From: JBGOUJ01 sp041477005
GTDB taxonomy: Bacteria; Acidobacteriota; Terriglobia; Bryobacterales; JACQDG01
Reading direction: 5' to 3'
DNA length: 18,833 nucleotides
Assembly (NCBI GenBank): GCA_041477005.1
Contig: JBGOUJ010000079.1
Span: 1 to 18,833 of the forward strand
Shown: piece by piece, positions 1-7,205 of the stretch
How the letters are laid out: each line of letters starts with the position of its first letter
How positions within the stretch are numbered: position 1 is the stretch's first letter
Translations under genes and position numbers: made by a program
Notes under the pieces: generated by a model
The model's database searches: none
What the model was told of the DNA's origin: nothing
What the model saw: the letters and a program-made list of their open reading frames with translations, nothing else

Positions 1-2
1 AT

Positions 3-770
3 GACGGCAACGGCTGGCTGGACATTTTCCGTACCAATTTCTCCGACGAAATCGAAACGCTCTACCGGAATCGCGGTGGAGGGCAATTCGACGACGTCAC
101 CCGGGAGGCGGGTCTCGGCCACAATACCCGTTTCGTCGGCTGGGGCGGCGGGTTTCTCGATATCGACAACGACGGCTGGCCGGATCTTTTCCTGGCCAAC
201 GGCCACGTCTTCCCCGAGGTCGATCGGCTCGGCATCGACGTGCACTACCGCGACCGGAAGATCCTCTATCGCAATCTGGGCGGCGGCAAGTTCGAGGACA
301 TCTCGACGCGCGCCGGGCCGGGGATTCTGGAGGCCAACGCCTCGCGCGGCGTCGCCTTCGGCGATTACAACAACGACGGCGCCGTGGACATCGTGATCAA
401 CAACCAGAACGAGCCGCCGTCGCTGTTGCGCAACGACCTGAAGGGGGGCGGCCATTGGCTGGCGGTGCGCCTGGAAGGGGCGCGCTCCAACCGCAGCGGG
501 ATCGGTGCGCGGGTCCGCGTGCGGGCGGGGGGAAGAGAACGGTTTGACGAGGTTCGCAGTGGCGGCAGCTATCTTTCCCAGAGCGACCTGCGCCTTCATT
601 TCGGGCTGGGGACGGCGGAGAAGGCGGAATGGGTGGAAGTGCGCTGGCCGAGTGGGCAAGTGGACCGGCTGAGCGAGGTGCGGGCAAACCGCACGATTCT
701 CGTCAAGGAGGGGAGTGGCGGCCGGGCAACGGCCGTTCCATCCCAGCCGGGGCGCCCCCTGGCCCGTTGA
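3..770 (+). CDS. CRTAC1-family protein (FG-GAP/VCBS repeats plus ASPIC/UnbV domain), 5' end outside window
   Basis: This is the C-terminal 255 residues of a gene that begins before the window; the frame is open from the first bases. Three calcium-binding FG-GAP/VCBS-type loops are visible: DGNGWLDIF at the very start, LDIDNDGWPDLFLANG near residue 55, and GDYNNDGAVDIVI near residue 120. They are followed by an ASPIC/UnbV-type C-terminal domain (about residues 155-240) with the family-like stretches GARVRVRAGG, GGSYLSQSDLRLHFGLG and VEVRWPSG. Proteins of this family are secreted beta-propellers of poorly defined function and are very numerous in Acidobacteriota and Planctomycetes. An N-terminal signal peptide is expected but lies outside the window. 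The gene converges on the nitrilase-like gene, with a strong hairpin between the two stops. The family call is secure; the role is not known. Confidence 0.9.
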   Translation, partial: DGNGWLDIFRTNFSDEIETLYRNRGGGQFDDVTREAGLGHNTRFVGWGGGFLDIDNDGWPDLFLANGHVFPEVDRLGIDVHYRDRKILYRNLGGGKFEDISTRAGPGILEANASRGVAFGDYNNDGAVDIVINNQNEPPSLLRNDLKGGGHWLAVRLEGARSNRSGIGARVRVRAGGRERFDEVRSGGSYLSQSDLRLHFGLGTAEKAEWVEVRWPSGQVDRLSEVRANRTILVKEGSGGRATAVPSQPGRPLAR

Positions 771-795
771 GGGAGCGGGTTCCCGCTATCCCGAC

Positions 796-819
796 ACGGC
801 CCAGGGCCGCCTGGGCTGT
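796..819. terminator. Hairpin between two convergent genes, possible bidirectional terminator
   Basis: ACGGCCCAGG and CCTGGGCTGT pair over 10 bp around a GCCG loop, with one G-T wobble. The hairpin sits 25 bp past the stop of the CRTAC1 gene and about 90 bp past the stop of the nitrilase-like gene. A second, smaller repeat (AGCGGG-TT-CCCGCT) lies at 774-787. There is no T-run on either side, so an intrinsic terminator is only an inference from position and stem strength. Confidence 0.45.
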
Positions 820-909
820 CCATCGGTGGGTCCGTCCCGCGTCTGCTGGTTTTCCGAGCCGGTCGCCGCAGCCGGCAGGCGACCTTCGATCGCCCAGAAC
901 AGCTCGGCG

Positions 910-2229
910 TCAGTTTTCAAAACCGGGCAGGGGCGGCTTCACGTCCAGCCGGAGTTCCTTCATACGCCGGCCGTGCATGTCGCCGAGGTGAGCGTGGAAA
1001 TAGCGCTTGTTCAGATCGACCGTGGCGATAGCGGCGGCGCCGAGATCGCGCGCCACCGATAGGATCTCGCCGTCAGGGTCCATGATGTAGGTGGGATAGT
1101 CATATCCCGAAGCCGCCACGAACACTTTGTTCTCGATCGCCCGGGCCTTTCCCAGGACCTCATCGCCGCCCCAGATCGGCATCAGGATGATGTCGGCTCC
1201 CTGAGTGGCGAGCGCCCGTGCGGGATCGGCGAAGAAGACGTCGTAGCAGATCATCAGACCGACCGTTCCAAAATCGGTTCGAAACACCGGGTAATCGCTG
1301 CCCGGTGTGAGGCCTCGCTCGACTTCCTCGCGGGGCAGGTAGACCTTGCGGTATTTACCCACGAGCTGGCCGGCGCGATCGAGCAGCACGGCGGTGTTGT
1401 AGATGACCGAGCCTTCTCTTTCATAAATGCCCGCCGCCACATAGGAGGATCGCTTCTTGGCCAGCTCGCCCAACCGGGCGGTCGTGGGGCCGGGGACGGG
1501 TTCGGCCACTTCGGCGTAAGTCTTTCCGGTTCCTATAACGGTGATCCCTTCCGGCAGCAGGATTACGTCGGTCTTCTCCCGCACGGCGGTCTCGATGGTT
1601 TCCAGGAACTGGCGCACGCTTTCGGCCGCCGAGCCGGTTCGGGCGGGCCTCAGATTGATGGAGGCCACGGTTACTTTTCGCGGACCGGGCGAGGGGATCT
1701 GTTCGAGCGATATGTCGTCCCACCAAACGGTCCCCTGCGGGGCATTCGAAAGGTAGAGCTGCAAGACCGCGGCCGAGGCCTTCTCCGGCGCGGGGGAATC
1801 GAGCGTGACCTTCGTCCACTGGCCTTCGCGGCTCGCTTTGTAGACGTAGTCCGGCTGCCCGGCGCGCTGGTTTTGCGCCGTGCGCCAATCGAGCCGGGCC
1901 ACCACTTGCCACGACTCGCAGGGAACCGCCTCGGCCCGATAGTAGGCCGTGAAGCGATACCACGAGCGAGGCTCGATGCCCGGCACGGAGTACTCCCAGC
2001 CGCCGTGTTCGGCCACATTGCTGTTGCCGGAAATGGCCAGCGATCCGGGCTTGCTGCGGTAGTGCCGGGAATCGACATAAGTGCGAGGGGAGGTCTCGCT
2101 GCGCGCGCTCCAGGTGGTCCATCCGGCCGGCATGCCGTTCGGCCCCGGAGCAAAGGCCGACTGCTCAATATGCAGCGGCGCCGCCGCCGACAATCCGCAC
2201 GCCAGTATGGCGAAGACCAGCTTGTTCAT
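910..2229 (-). CDS. Secreted carbon-nitrogen hydrolase (nitrilase superfamily) with N-terminal beta-sandwich-like module
   Basis: This 439-residue protein probably hydrolyses an amide or nitrile C-N bond of an unknown substrate outside the cytoplasm. The nitrilase fold covers about residues 185-430 and has the catalytic triad: Glu227 in ILLPEGI, Lys295 in GKYRKVYLPREE and Cys328 in GLMICYDVFF. Residues 1-18 look like a Sec signal peptide (MNKLVFAILACGLSAAA). Residues about 25-178, ending in GTVWWDDISLEQ, have the look of a carbohydrate-binding-type jelly-roll module, which is unusual on a nitrilase (typical core about 270 residues). The ATG at 2229 is preferred over the GTG at 2235 because a GGGGG ribosome-binding site lies 5 nt before it. 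No neighbour indicates the substrate. The superfamily call is secure; the N-terminal module is an inference from sequence character. Confidence 0.88.
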   Translation of the reverse strand: MNKLVFAILACGLSAAAPLHIEQSAFAPGPNGMPAGWTTWSARSETSPRTYVDSRHYRSKPGSLAISGNSNVAEHGGWEYSVPGIEPRSWYRFTAYYRAEAVPCESWQVVARLDWRTAQNQRAGQPDYVYKASREGQWTKVTLDSPAPEKASAAVLQLYLSNAPQGTVWWDDISLEQIPSPGPRKVTVASINLRPARTGSAAESVRQFLETIETAVREKTDVILLPEGITVIGTGKTYAEVAEPVPGPTTARLGELAKKRSSYVAAGIYEREGSVIYNTAVLLDRAGQLVGKYRKVYLPREEVERGLTPGSDYPVFRTDFGTVGLMICYDVFFADPARALATQGADIILMPIWGGDEVLGKARAIENKVFVAASGYDYPTYIMDPDGEILSVARDLGAAAIATVDLNKRYFHAHLGDMHGRRMKELRLDVKPPLPGFEN

Positions 2230-2388
2230 GGACACCCCCAGATCCCCCTCATTCTATCGCGCAATCGTGCCTCTTGGTGTCGCAAGCCACTCACCTCAGC
2301 CGCAGCGCAGGTTTGCAGCGTCCACGGCTGTGAGTGTGGGCTCGAATATCAGGTGGAGAATGATGGCGGGGCCGCCGTCCTGGGGATC

Positions 2389-2781
2389 TTAAGAAACCAG
2401 TCGGCGGGATTTTAGCGCCGTTTCAACGATCCATCGGATGTCTGCCGGCCGGAACGGGGGGGCGCAGTAATCCGAGGCGCCTGCCTCGATCGCATCAAGC
2501 CAGTCGGAAACCTCGGGGTACTCGCTGACTATCACAACCGGGAGACCGGGGTTCTTCTGCTTGAGGGCTTTGACGAGCGCGGCGCAGTGGCGCGGCTCGG
2601 CACAGCAAAACACCAGGTCCGCTCGAAGCTGCTCGATAAGGGTCAAGCACTCGGAGGTGGGCAGAAAAGAATGGGCGTGGACCTCCTGCCTCTCTTGCGA
2701 AAGCACTTCTCCCAACTGCGAGGCAAGCCCGGCTCCCAAGCCGAGTAAGACTACACTGGCTGATGATTTGTCTGGCAACAT
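2389..2781 (-). CDS. Degenerate stand-alone receiver-domain protein (pseudo-response regulator)
   Basis: This 130-residue protein has a CheY-like alternation of hydrophobic strands and helices but no output domain. The second half is clearly receiver-like: ADLVFCCAEP (strand 3), PGLPVVIVSEYPEVSDWLDAIEAGASDYCAPPF (strand 4 to strand 5) and an amphipathic last helix. The residues that make a receiver phosphorylatable are replaced. The acidic pair after strand 1 is absent (VVLLGLGAG), the phospho-acceptor Asp is Cys in DLVFCC, and the usual Lys of DYLxKPF is Pro (DYCAPPF). It therefore probably acts, if at all, by protein contact rather than phosphotransfer. The frame stays open upstream, but the ATG at 2781 has a GGAGGG ribosome-binding site 4 nt before it and gives the normal receiver length. 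The gene is divergent from the HAD phosphatase gene; 159 bp separate it from the nitrilase gene. Confidence 0.72.
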   Translation of the reverse strand: MLPDKSSASVVLLGLGAGLASQLGEVLSQERQEVHAHSFLPTSECLTLIEQLRADLVFCCAEPRHCAALVKALKQKNPGLPVVIVSEYPEVSDWLDAIEAGASDYCAPPFRPADIRWIVETALKSRRLVS

Positions 2782-2948
2782 GCTCCCTCCAGTTACTATT
2801 CGGCGGCCTTGCTGTTTCTCTTCACAAGGAGAAAAAGAGGAACCACGACTTCTTGGGCGTGTTTCAGCCCTGCGACCGGGCCATCTCACTTATTAGATTA
2901 CACCAAACCAGCCGGGAAGTCTAATCCAAAGAATTTATAGGGCCCATA

Positions 2949-2966
2949 ACTACCAGAACTGGTAGT
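2949..2966. promoter_or_regulatory. 18-bp palindrome, operator-like
   Basis: ACTACCAG-AA-CTGGTAGT is an inverted repeat with perfect 8-bp arms and a 2-bp centre. It lies 33 bp upstream of an extended -10 box and between divergent genes, where a dimeric repressor or activator would bind. The outer ACTAC/GTAGT letters recall BlaI/MecI-type operators, but this is only a resemblance and no such regulator gene lies in the window. Confidence 0.5.
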
Positions 2967-2999
2967 CCGCGAACTAAAAGCTGGCGGCCGGCGTGGATG

Positions 3000-3008
3000 T
3001 GCTATAAT
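3000..3008 (+). promoter_or_regulatory. Extended -10 promoter for the HAD phosphatase gene
   Basis: TGCTATAAT is a perfect sigma-70 -10 hexamer with the upstream TG of an extended -10 element. No good -35 hexamer lies 16-18 bp upstream, which fits an extended -10 promoter or one helped by an activator. Transcription would start near 3015 and leave a leader of about 130 nt before the GTG start. Confidence 0.55.
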
Positions 3009-3037
3009 TGTTCCAGACGTCCGGCCAAGCCGCCGGA

Positions 3038-3058
3038 AGGATTCGCCGGCCGAATCCT
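3038..3058 (+). other. Stem-loop in the 5' leader of the HAD gene
   Basis: AGGATTCG and CGAATCCT form an 8-bp perfect stem around a CCGGC loop. It lies downstream of the predicted start of transcription and 85 nt before the start codon. No T-run follows, so it is not a classical attenuator. It could be a stability element or a second protein-binding site. Confidence 0.4.
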
Positions 3059-3143
3059 GTTCCCGATAATCAAGTTCTGAATGGTTTTGGACTCTTGGCG
3101 TTCCTCGAACGCGGGCTGTATCCATATATTCCGGGAGGTGTAA

Positions 3144-4019
3144 GTGAAACACGGCTATTTGATTGACATGGATGGAGTTATATATCGCGGCTCGGCCCCG
3201 ATTCCGGGCGCCGCGGACTTTATTCTTTACTTGCAACAGGAAGGCATTCCCTATCTGTTTCTCACGAACAATTCCGCCTATACGCCGCTCGACGTGGCGG
3301 TGAAACTGAGAAAATTCGAGATCGAGACCTCGCCCGACCACGTTTACACCTCGGCCCTGGCCACGGCCGAGTTCGTTCACCTGCAGAAACCCAACGGCAC
3401 GGCCTTCGTCATTGGCGAGGGCGGCCTGCTGAACGCCCTGAACGACGTGCACTATGCCATCAGCCGCGAGTCGGCCGACTACGTGATCGTAGGGGAAGGG
3501 CGGGTCCTGAATTACGAGCTGGTAGAGCGGGCGCATCGGCTGATCGCCAAGGGGGCCCACCTGATTTCGACCAACGCCGACACCTGGTGTCCCACCGACT
3601 CGGGGCCGCGGCCCGGCTGCGGCGCTCTGGTGGCTCTGCTGGAAGCGGCCACCGGACGCAAAGCCTATCACGTCGGCAAGCCAAACCCGTTCATGATGCG
3701 GACGGCGCGAAAGATCCTCGGGTTGAGGACGGACGAGGTGATCATGATCGGCGACACCATGGAGACCGATATCCAAGGCGCTACCGAGCTGGGGTTCCGC
3801 AGCATTCTGGTGCTCACCGGATCGAGCACCAGGGAAACATGGAAACAGTACCCGTTTGCGCCGACGCAGGTGCTCGATTCGATTGCAGAGCTGGTGCCGG
3901 AATCAGCGACGCTCGCGGCGCGCGCCGGAAACGAGGTTTTGGGGCGGGGTCCTTTGGGGCAGGAGGCCCTGGGGGTTGGCGCTTCGGCGCAGTATGACCT
4001 GGCCCTGCGGCAGGTGTAG
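3144..4019 (+). CDS. HAD-IIA family sugar/nucleotide phosphatase (NagD-like)
   Basis: This is a cytoplasmic HAD-superfamily phosphatase of the IIA (NagD/pNPPase) class, 291 residues long. Motif I is DMDGVIYRG, with nucleophile Asp8 and acid/base Asp10. Motif II is FLTNNS at 39-44. The C2-type cap lies between, and GKPNPFMM supplies Lys179. Motif III is MIGDTMETDI, with Asp204 and Asp209 for magnesium. The natural substrate of such proteins is usually a nucleotide or sugar phosphate and cannot be read from sequence. The start is GTG at 3144, with GGGAGG 5 nt upstream. Residues after about 252 form an Ala/Gly-rich tail longer than usual. The stop lies only 6 bp from the stop of the opposing RND gene, so the two transcripts must overlap. 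Confidence 0.9.
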   Translation: MKHGYLIDMDGVIYRGSAPIPGAADFILYLQQEGIPYLFLTNNSAYTPLDVAVKLRKFEIETSPDHVYTSALATAEFVHLQKPNGTAFVIGEGGLLNALNDVHYAISRESADYVIVGEGRVLNYELVERAHRLIAKGAHLISTNADTWCPTDSGPRPGCGALVALLEAATGRKAYHVGKPNPFMMRTARKILGLRTDEVIMIGDTMETDIQGATELGFRSILVLTGSSTRETWKQYPFAPTQVLDSIAELVPESATLAARAGNEVLGRGPLGQEALGVGASAQYDLALRQV

Positions 4020-4025
4020 CGGCCG

Positions 4026-7000
4026 TCAAGCCGCCGTGGGAGTTGGCGTTGGCGCCAGCTTGTGCTTCGGCTGTGTGCGGTCGCGGAACCAGTCCACCGC
4101 GGCGGCCATGTAGGTGTAGATTACCGGCGTGAGGTAGAGCGTCACCAACTGGGAGAAGAGCAAGCCGCCCACCACCGCCAGGCCCAGCGGCTGCCGCGCT
4201 TCTCCACCGGCGCCGTAGCCGAGGGCGATGGGGACGGCGCCTAGCAACGCCGCCATGGTGGTCATCATGATCGGCCGGAAGCGGATCAGGCAGCCCTGGT
4301 AAATGGCAGTCAGCGGCGGCAAACCCTCGTTCCGCTCCGCCTCCAGTGCGAAGTCGATCTGCATGATGGCGTTCTTTTCCACGATCCCGATCAGCATGAT
4401 CAGGCCCACGAAGGCGTAGATATTCAGGTCCATCCGGAATAGGAACAGCGTTATAAGCGCGCCGAAGCCCGCGGACGGCAATCCGGAAAGAATCGTCAGC
4501 GGATGGACGTAGCTCTCGTACAGAATGCCCAGCACGATGTAGACCACCGCCACCGCGACGATCAGCAGAATCCACAGATTGGCCAAAGAGCTCTGGAAGG
4601 CCTTGGCCGCTCCCTGAAATTGGGTGCTCACCGTAGCCGGCAAAGTGCGCTGGGCGAGTTCCTGGATGCGGTCAACGGCCTCGCCGAGCGAAGCCCCCGG
4701 CTTGAGATTGAAGGAGATCGTCACCGCCGGAAGCTGCCCGAAGTGATTGATGGTCTGGGGCCCGGTATCGCGCGTCACGCGCGCCAAGGTGTCGAGCGGG
4801 ATCAGCTTTCCCCCGGGCGTCGACTTGAAATACAGCAGCGACAATGCCTTCGGATCGGACTGGTACTCCGGCTTGAGCTCCAGCAGGACCTTATATTCGT
4901 TGATCGAGGCGTAAATGGTGGAGACCCAGCGCGGGCCGTAGGCATCATACAGCGCGTTTTCGATCTGGTCTGCGTTCACTTGCAGGGCGGCTGCCTTGTC
5001 CCGGTCGAAGCTGACGTTCACCTGCGGGGTCCGGATCTGCAGATCGCTGGTGACGTCCTGCATGCCCGGCATTTGGGCCACCTCGTTCTGCAGCTTCTCG
5101 GCGGCGGCGTAGAGCTCCGCTTTGTCGGGAGCATGCAGCGAAAGCTGGTAGGGGCTTTTCGTCACCTGGCCGCTGAGCTGGATGGTCGGAGGATTCTGGA
5201 TGTATACCCGCATTCCGGGGAAAGCACTCACCTTCGGGCGCAGCCCCTCGATCACGTCGTTTACCAGTAACTTCCGCTCGGAGCGGGGCTTCAGGTGGAC
5301 GACCAGCTCCCCGAAGTTCGGCCCGCCCAAGGTGGCGGACGCGGCGCCGCCTATGCTTGACACCAGAGACTCCACGTTGGGATCCTGGCGGAACACCTCG
5401 GTGATAGCCTTCTGATATTCCACCATCTGGTAATAGGACGTCCCCTGCGCGGCCTCGGTCACGGCCACCAACTGGTCGGTATCCTGATCGGGAATGAAGC
5501 CCTTGGGGATCTTGACGAACATCCAACCGGTCGCTACCAGCACCGCCACGAACGTGGCCATCGTGGCGCCGCGATGGCGGAGCGCCCATTGCAGGGAGCC
5601 ATCGTAAACCCGGAGCATGCCCTCGAAAAACCGCTCCGTCACCTGGTAGAACCAGGAGCGTTGCTGCTCGTCCGGCGGCCGCAGGAACCGGCTGCAAAGC
5701 ATCGGCGTAAGGGTGACCGAGACCACGCCGGAAATGAGAATGGCCACGCAGATGGTGACCGCAAACTCCTTGAACAGCCGCCCCAGAACGCCGCCCAGGA
5801 ACAGCACCGGAATGAAAACGGCGGCCAGCGACAAGGTCATCGAAACGATGGTGAAGCCGATCTCTCGGGAGCCTTGGACCGCGGCCAGCATCGGTTCCTC
5901 GCCCATCTCCATGTGCCGGACGATGTTCTCCAGCATCACGATGGCGTCGTCCACTACGAAACCGATGGAGAGGATCAGCGCCATCATCGACAGGTTGTCG
6001 AGGCTGTAATCCAGCAGATACATCACGGCGAAGGTGCCGATGATGGAAAACGGCAGGGCCAGGCTGGGAATCACCGTCGCCGACACATTGCGCAGGAACA
6101 AAAAGATCACCAGGACCACCAGGCCCAGGGTCATGGCCATGGTGAACTGCACGTCGTGGTAGGACTCCCGGATGGTGTCGGAGCGGTCATAGAGGATATC
6201 CATGTGGACCGAGGGCGGCAGCTCCGCTTCGAATATCGGCAACAGGCGCTTGATGCCGTCGGTCACCGCAATGGTGTTCGTTCCCGGCTGGCGCTGCACC
6301 GCCAGCACGACGGAGCGCTGGCTGCCCTGCGCCGTGGAGAACCAGGAGGCGCTCTTATCGTCCTCGACGCTGTCGATGATCTTGCCCAGCTCCTCCAGGC
6401 GCACCGGCGAGCCGTTGCGATAGGCCACCACCAGCGGCCGGAAGGCGGCGGCGCTCATGAGCTGGCCGGTCGCCTGCAGCGTGAAGGCCCGCTGCGGCCC
6501 GATGATCGCGCCGGTGGGCAAGTTTACGTTCCAGTTCTTCAGCGCCGTCTCGACCTCGTTGATCCCGATCTGGCGGGAGGCCAGCGCGTGCGGGTCCATC
6601 TGGACGTGCACGGCGTACTTCTGCGCGCCCAGCACCTGCACCTGCGCCACGCCGGTGACCATCGAGATGCGCTGGGCGATGCGGGTTTCGGCATATTCAT
6701 CCAGGGTCCACAGCGGCAGCGCCGAGGAGGTCAGGGCGAGGTAAAGGATGGGCTGGTCGGCCGGATTGACCTTGGTAAAGGTCGGCGGGATCGGCATGCC
6801 GGGCGGCAGCAGCCGCGACGCCTGCGTGATGGCTGCCTGCACATCCACCGCCGCGCCGTCCAGGCTCCGGTTCAGCTCGAATTCCAGGGTAACCTGCGTC
6901 GACCCCAGCGAGTTGACCGAGGTTATGGAGTTCAGCCCGGCGATCGTCGAGAACTGGTTCTCGAGCGGCGTGGCCACGGCGGAGGCCATTGTCTCGGGGC

Positions 7001-7166
7001 TCGCTCCCGGAAGGCTGGCAGTCACCAGCAGCGTGGGGAAATCCACGTTGGGAAGGTCGCTGACCGCCAGCGACCGATAAGCCACCAGCCCGAACAAGGC
7101 GATGGCCGCCATCAGAAGGCTGGTTGCAATCGGCCGTTCAATGAAGGTGGTCGAGATGTTCGTCAT
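4026..7166 (-). CDS. mdtC: RND multidrug efflux permease, second of a tandem pair (MdtC-like)
   Basis: This 1046-residue inner-membrane proton/drug antiporter belongs to the hydrophobe/amphiphile RND class. The family start ISTTFIERPIATSLL leads into transmembrane helix 1 (about 14-33). The proton-relay residues are in place: Asp406-Asp407 in GFVVDDAIVMLEN (TM4), Lys931 in GIVEKNAIMQID (TM10), and Arg in LIRFRPIMMTT near 962-964 (TM11). Two large periplasmic loops (about 34-335 and 555-865) form the porter and docking domains. Length is normal. The ATG at 7166 fits the family start; a longer form from a TTG at 7184 is less likely, and no clear ribosome-binding site precedes either. Only 39 bp separate it from the first permease, so both are probably translated from one mRNA. 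The symbol rests on gene order and similarity to the MdtABC/MuxABC type; MdtB and MdtC cannot be told apart with certainty. Confidence 0.93.
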   Translation of the reverse strand: MTNISTTFIERPIATSLLMAAIALFGLVAYRSLAVSDLPNVDFPTLLVTASLPGASPETMASAVATPLENQFSTIAGLNSITSVNSLGSTQVTLEFELNRSLDGAAVDVQAAITQASRLLPPGMPIPPTFTKVNPADQPILYLALTSSALPLWTLDEYAETRIAQRISMVTGVAQVQVLGAQKYAVHVQMDPHALASRQIGINEVETALKNWNVNLPTGAIIGPQRAFTLQATGQLMSAAAFRPLVVAYRNGSPVRLEELGKIIDSVEDDKSASWFSTAQGSQRSVVLAVQRQPGTNTIAVTDGIKRLLPIFEAELPPSVHMDILYDRSDTIRESYHDVQFTMAMTLGLVVLVIFLFLRNVSATVIPSLALPFSIIGTFAVMYLLDYSLDNLSMMALILSIGFVVDDAIVMLENIVRHMEMGEEPMLAAVQGSREIGFTIVSMTLSLAAVFIPVLFLGGVLGRLFKEFAVTICVAILISGVVSVTLTPMLCSRFLRPPDEQQRSWFYQVTERFFEGMLRVYDGSLQWALRHRGATMATFVAVLVATGWMFVKIPKGFIPDQDTDQLVAVTEAAQGTSYYQMVEYQKAITEVFRQDPNVESLVSSIGGAASATLGGPNFGELVVHLKPRSERKLLVNDVIEGLRPKVSAFPGMRVYIQNPPTIQLSGQVTKSPYQLSLHAPDKAELYAAAEKLQNEVAQMPGMQDVTSDLQIRTPQVNVSFDRDKAAALQVNADQIENALYDAYGPRWVSTIYASINEYKVLLELKPEYQSDPKALSLLYFKSTPGGKLIPLDTLARVTRDTGPQTINHFGQLPAVTISFNLKPGASLGEAVDRIQELAQRTLPATVSTQFQGAAKAFQSSLANLWILLIVAVAVVYIVLGILYESYVHPLTILSGLPSAGFGALITLFLFRMDLNIYAFVGLIMLIGIVEKNAIMQIDFALEAERNEGLPPLTAIYQGCLIRFRPIMMTTMAALLGAVPIALGYGAGGEARQPLGLAVVGGLLFSQLVTLYLTPVIYTYMAAAVDWFRDRTQPKHKLAPTPTPTAA

Positions 7167-7205
7167 GCGATTTTCGCAGATCAATAAATCAACGAATGAC
7201 CAATG

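Larger units (their letters stand above)
2782..3143. other. Divergent intergenic region between receiver-like gene and HAD phosphatase gene
   Basis: These 362 bp hold no convincing gene. The part nearest the receiver gene (2782-2890) is GC-mixed and featureless, apart from the ribosome-binding site of that gene. The central part (2890-2980) is AT-richer and contains ATTAGA/TCTAAT (2892-2897 and 2920-2925) and an 18-bp palindrome. The rightward half holds an extended -10 box and a leader stem-loop for the HAD gene. No clear promoter for the leftward gene could be picked out. Confidence 0.6.

Noticed and set aside
2236..2388. Possible small gene between the nitrilase-like gene and the receiver-like gene.
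   Set aside because: Short frames exist, but none has a ribosome-binding site, signal peptide or recognisable motif.
2898..3776. A 292-codon minus-strand frame across the HAD gene and its promoter region.
   Set aside because: It is antisense to a clear HAD phosphatase and reads through the promoter, palindrome and leader; no domain is recognisable.
5574..7187. A 537-codon open frame on the plus strand opposite the second RND permease gene.
   Set aside because: Same situation: low-complexity composition, antisense to a well-conserved gene.
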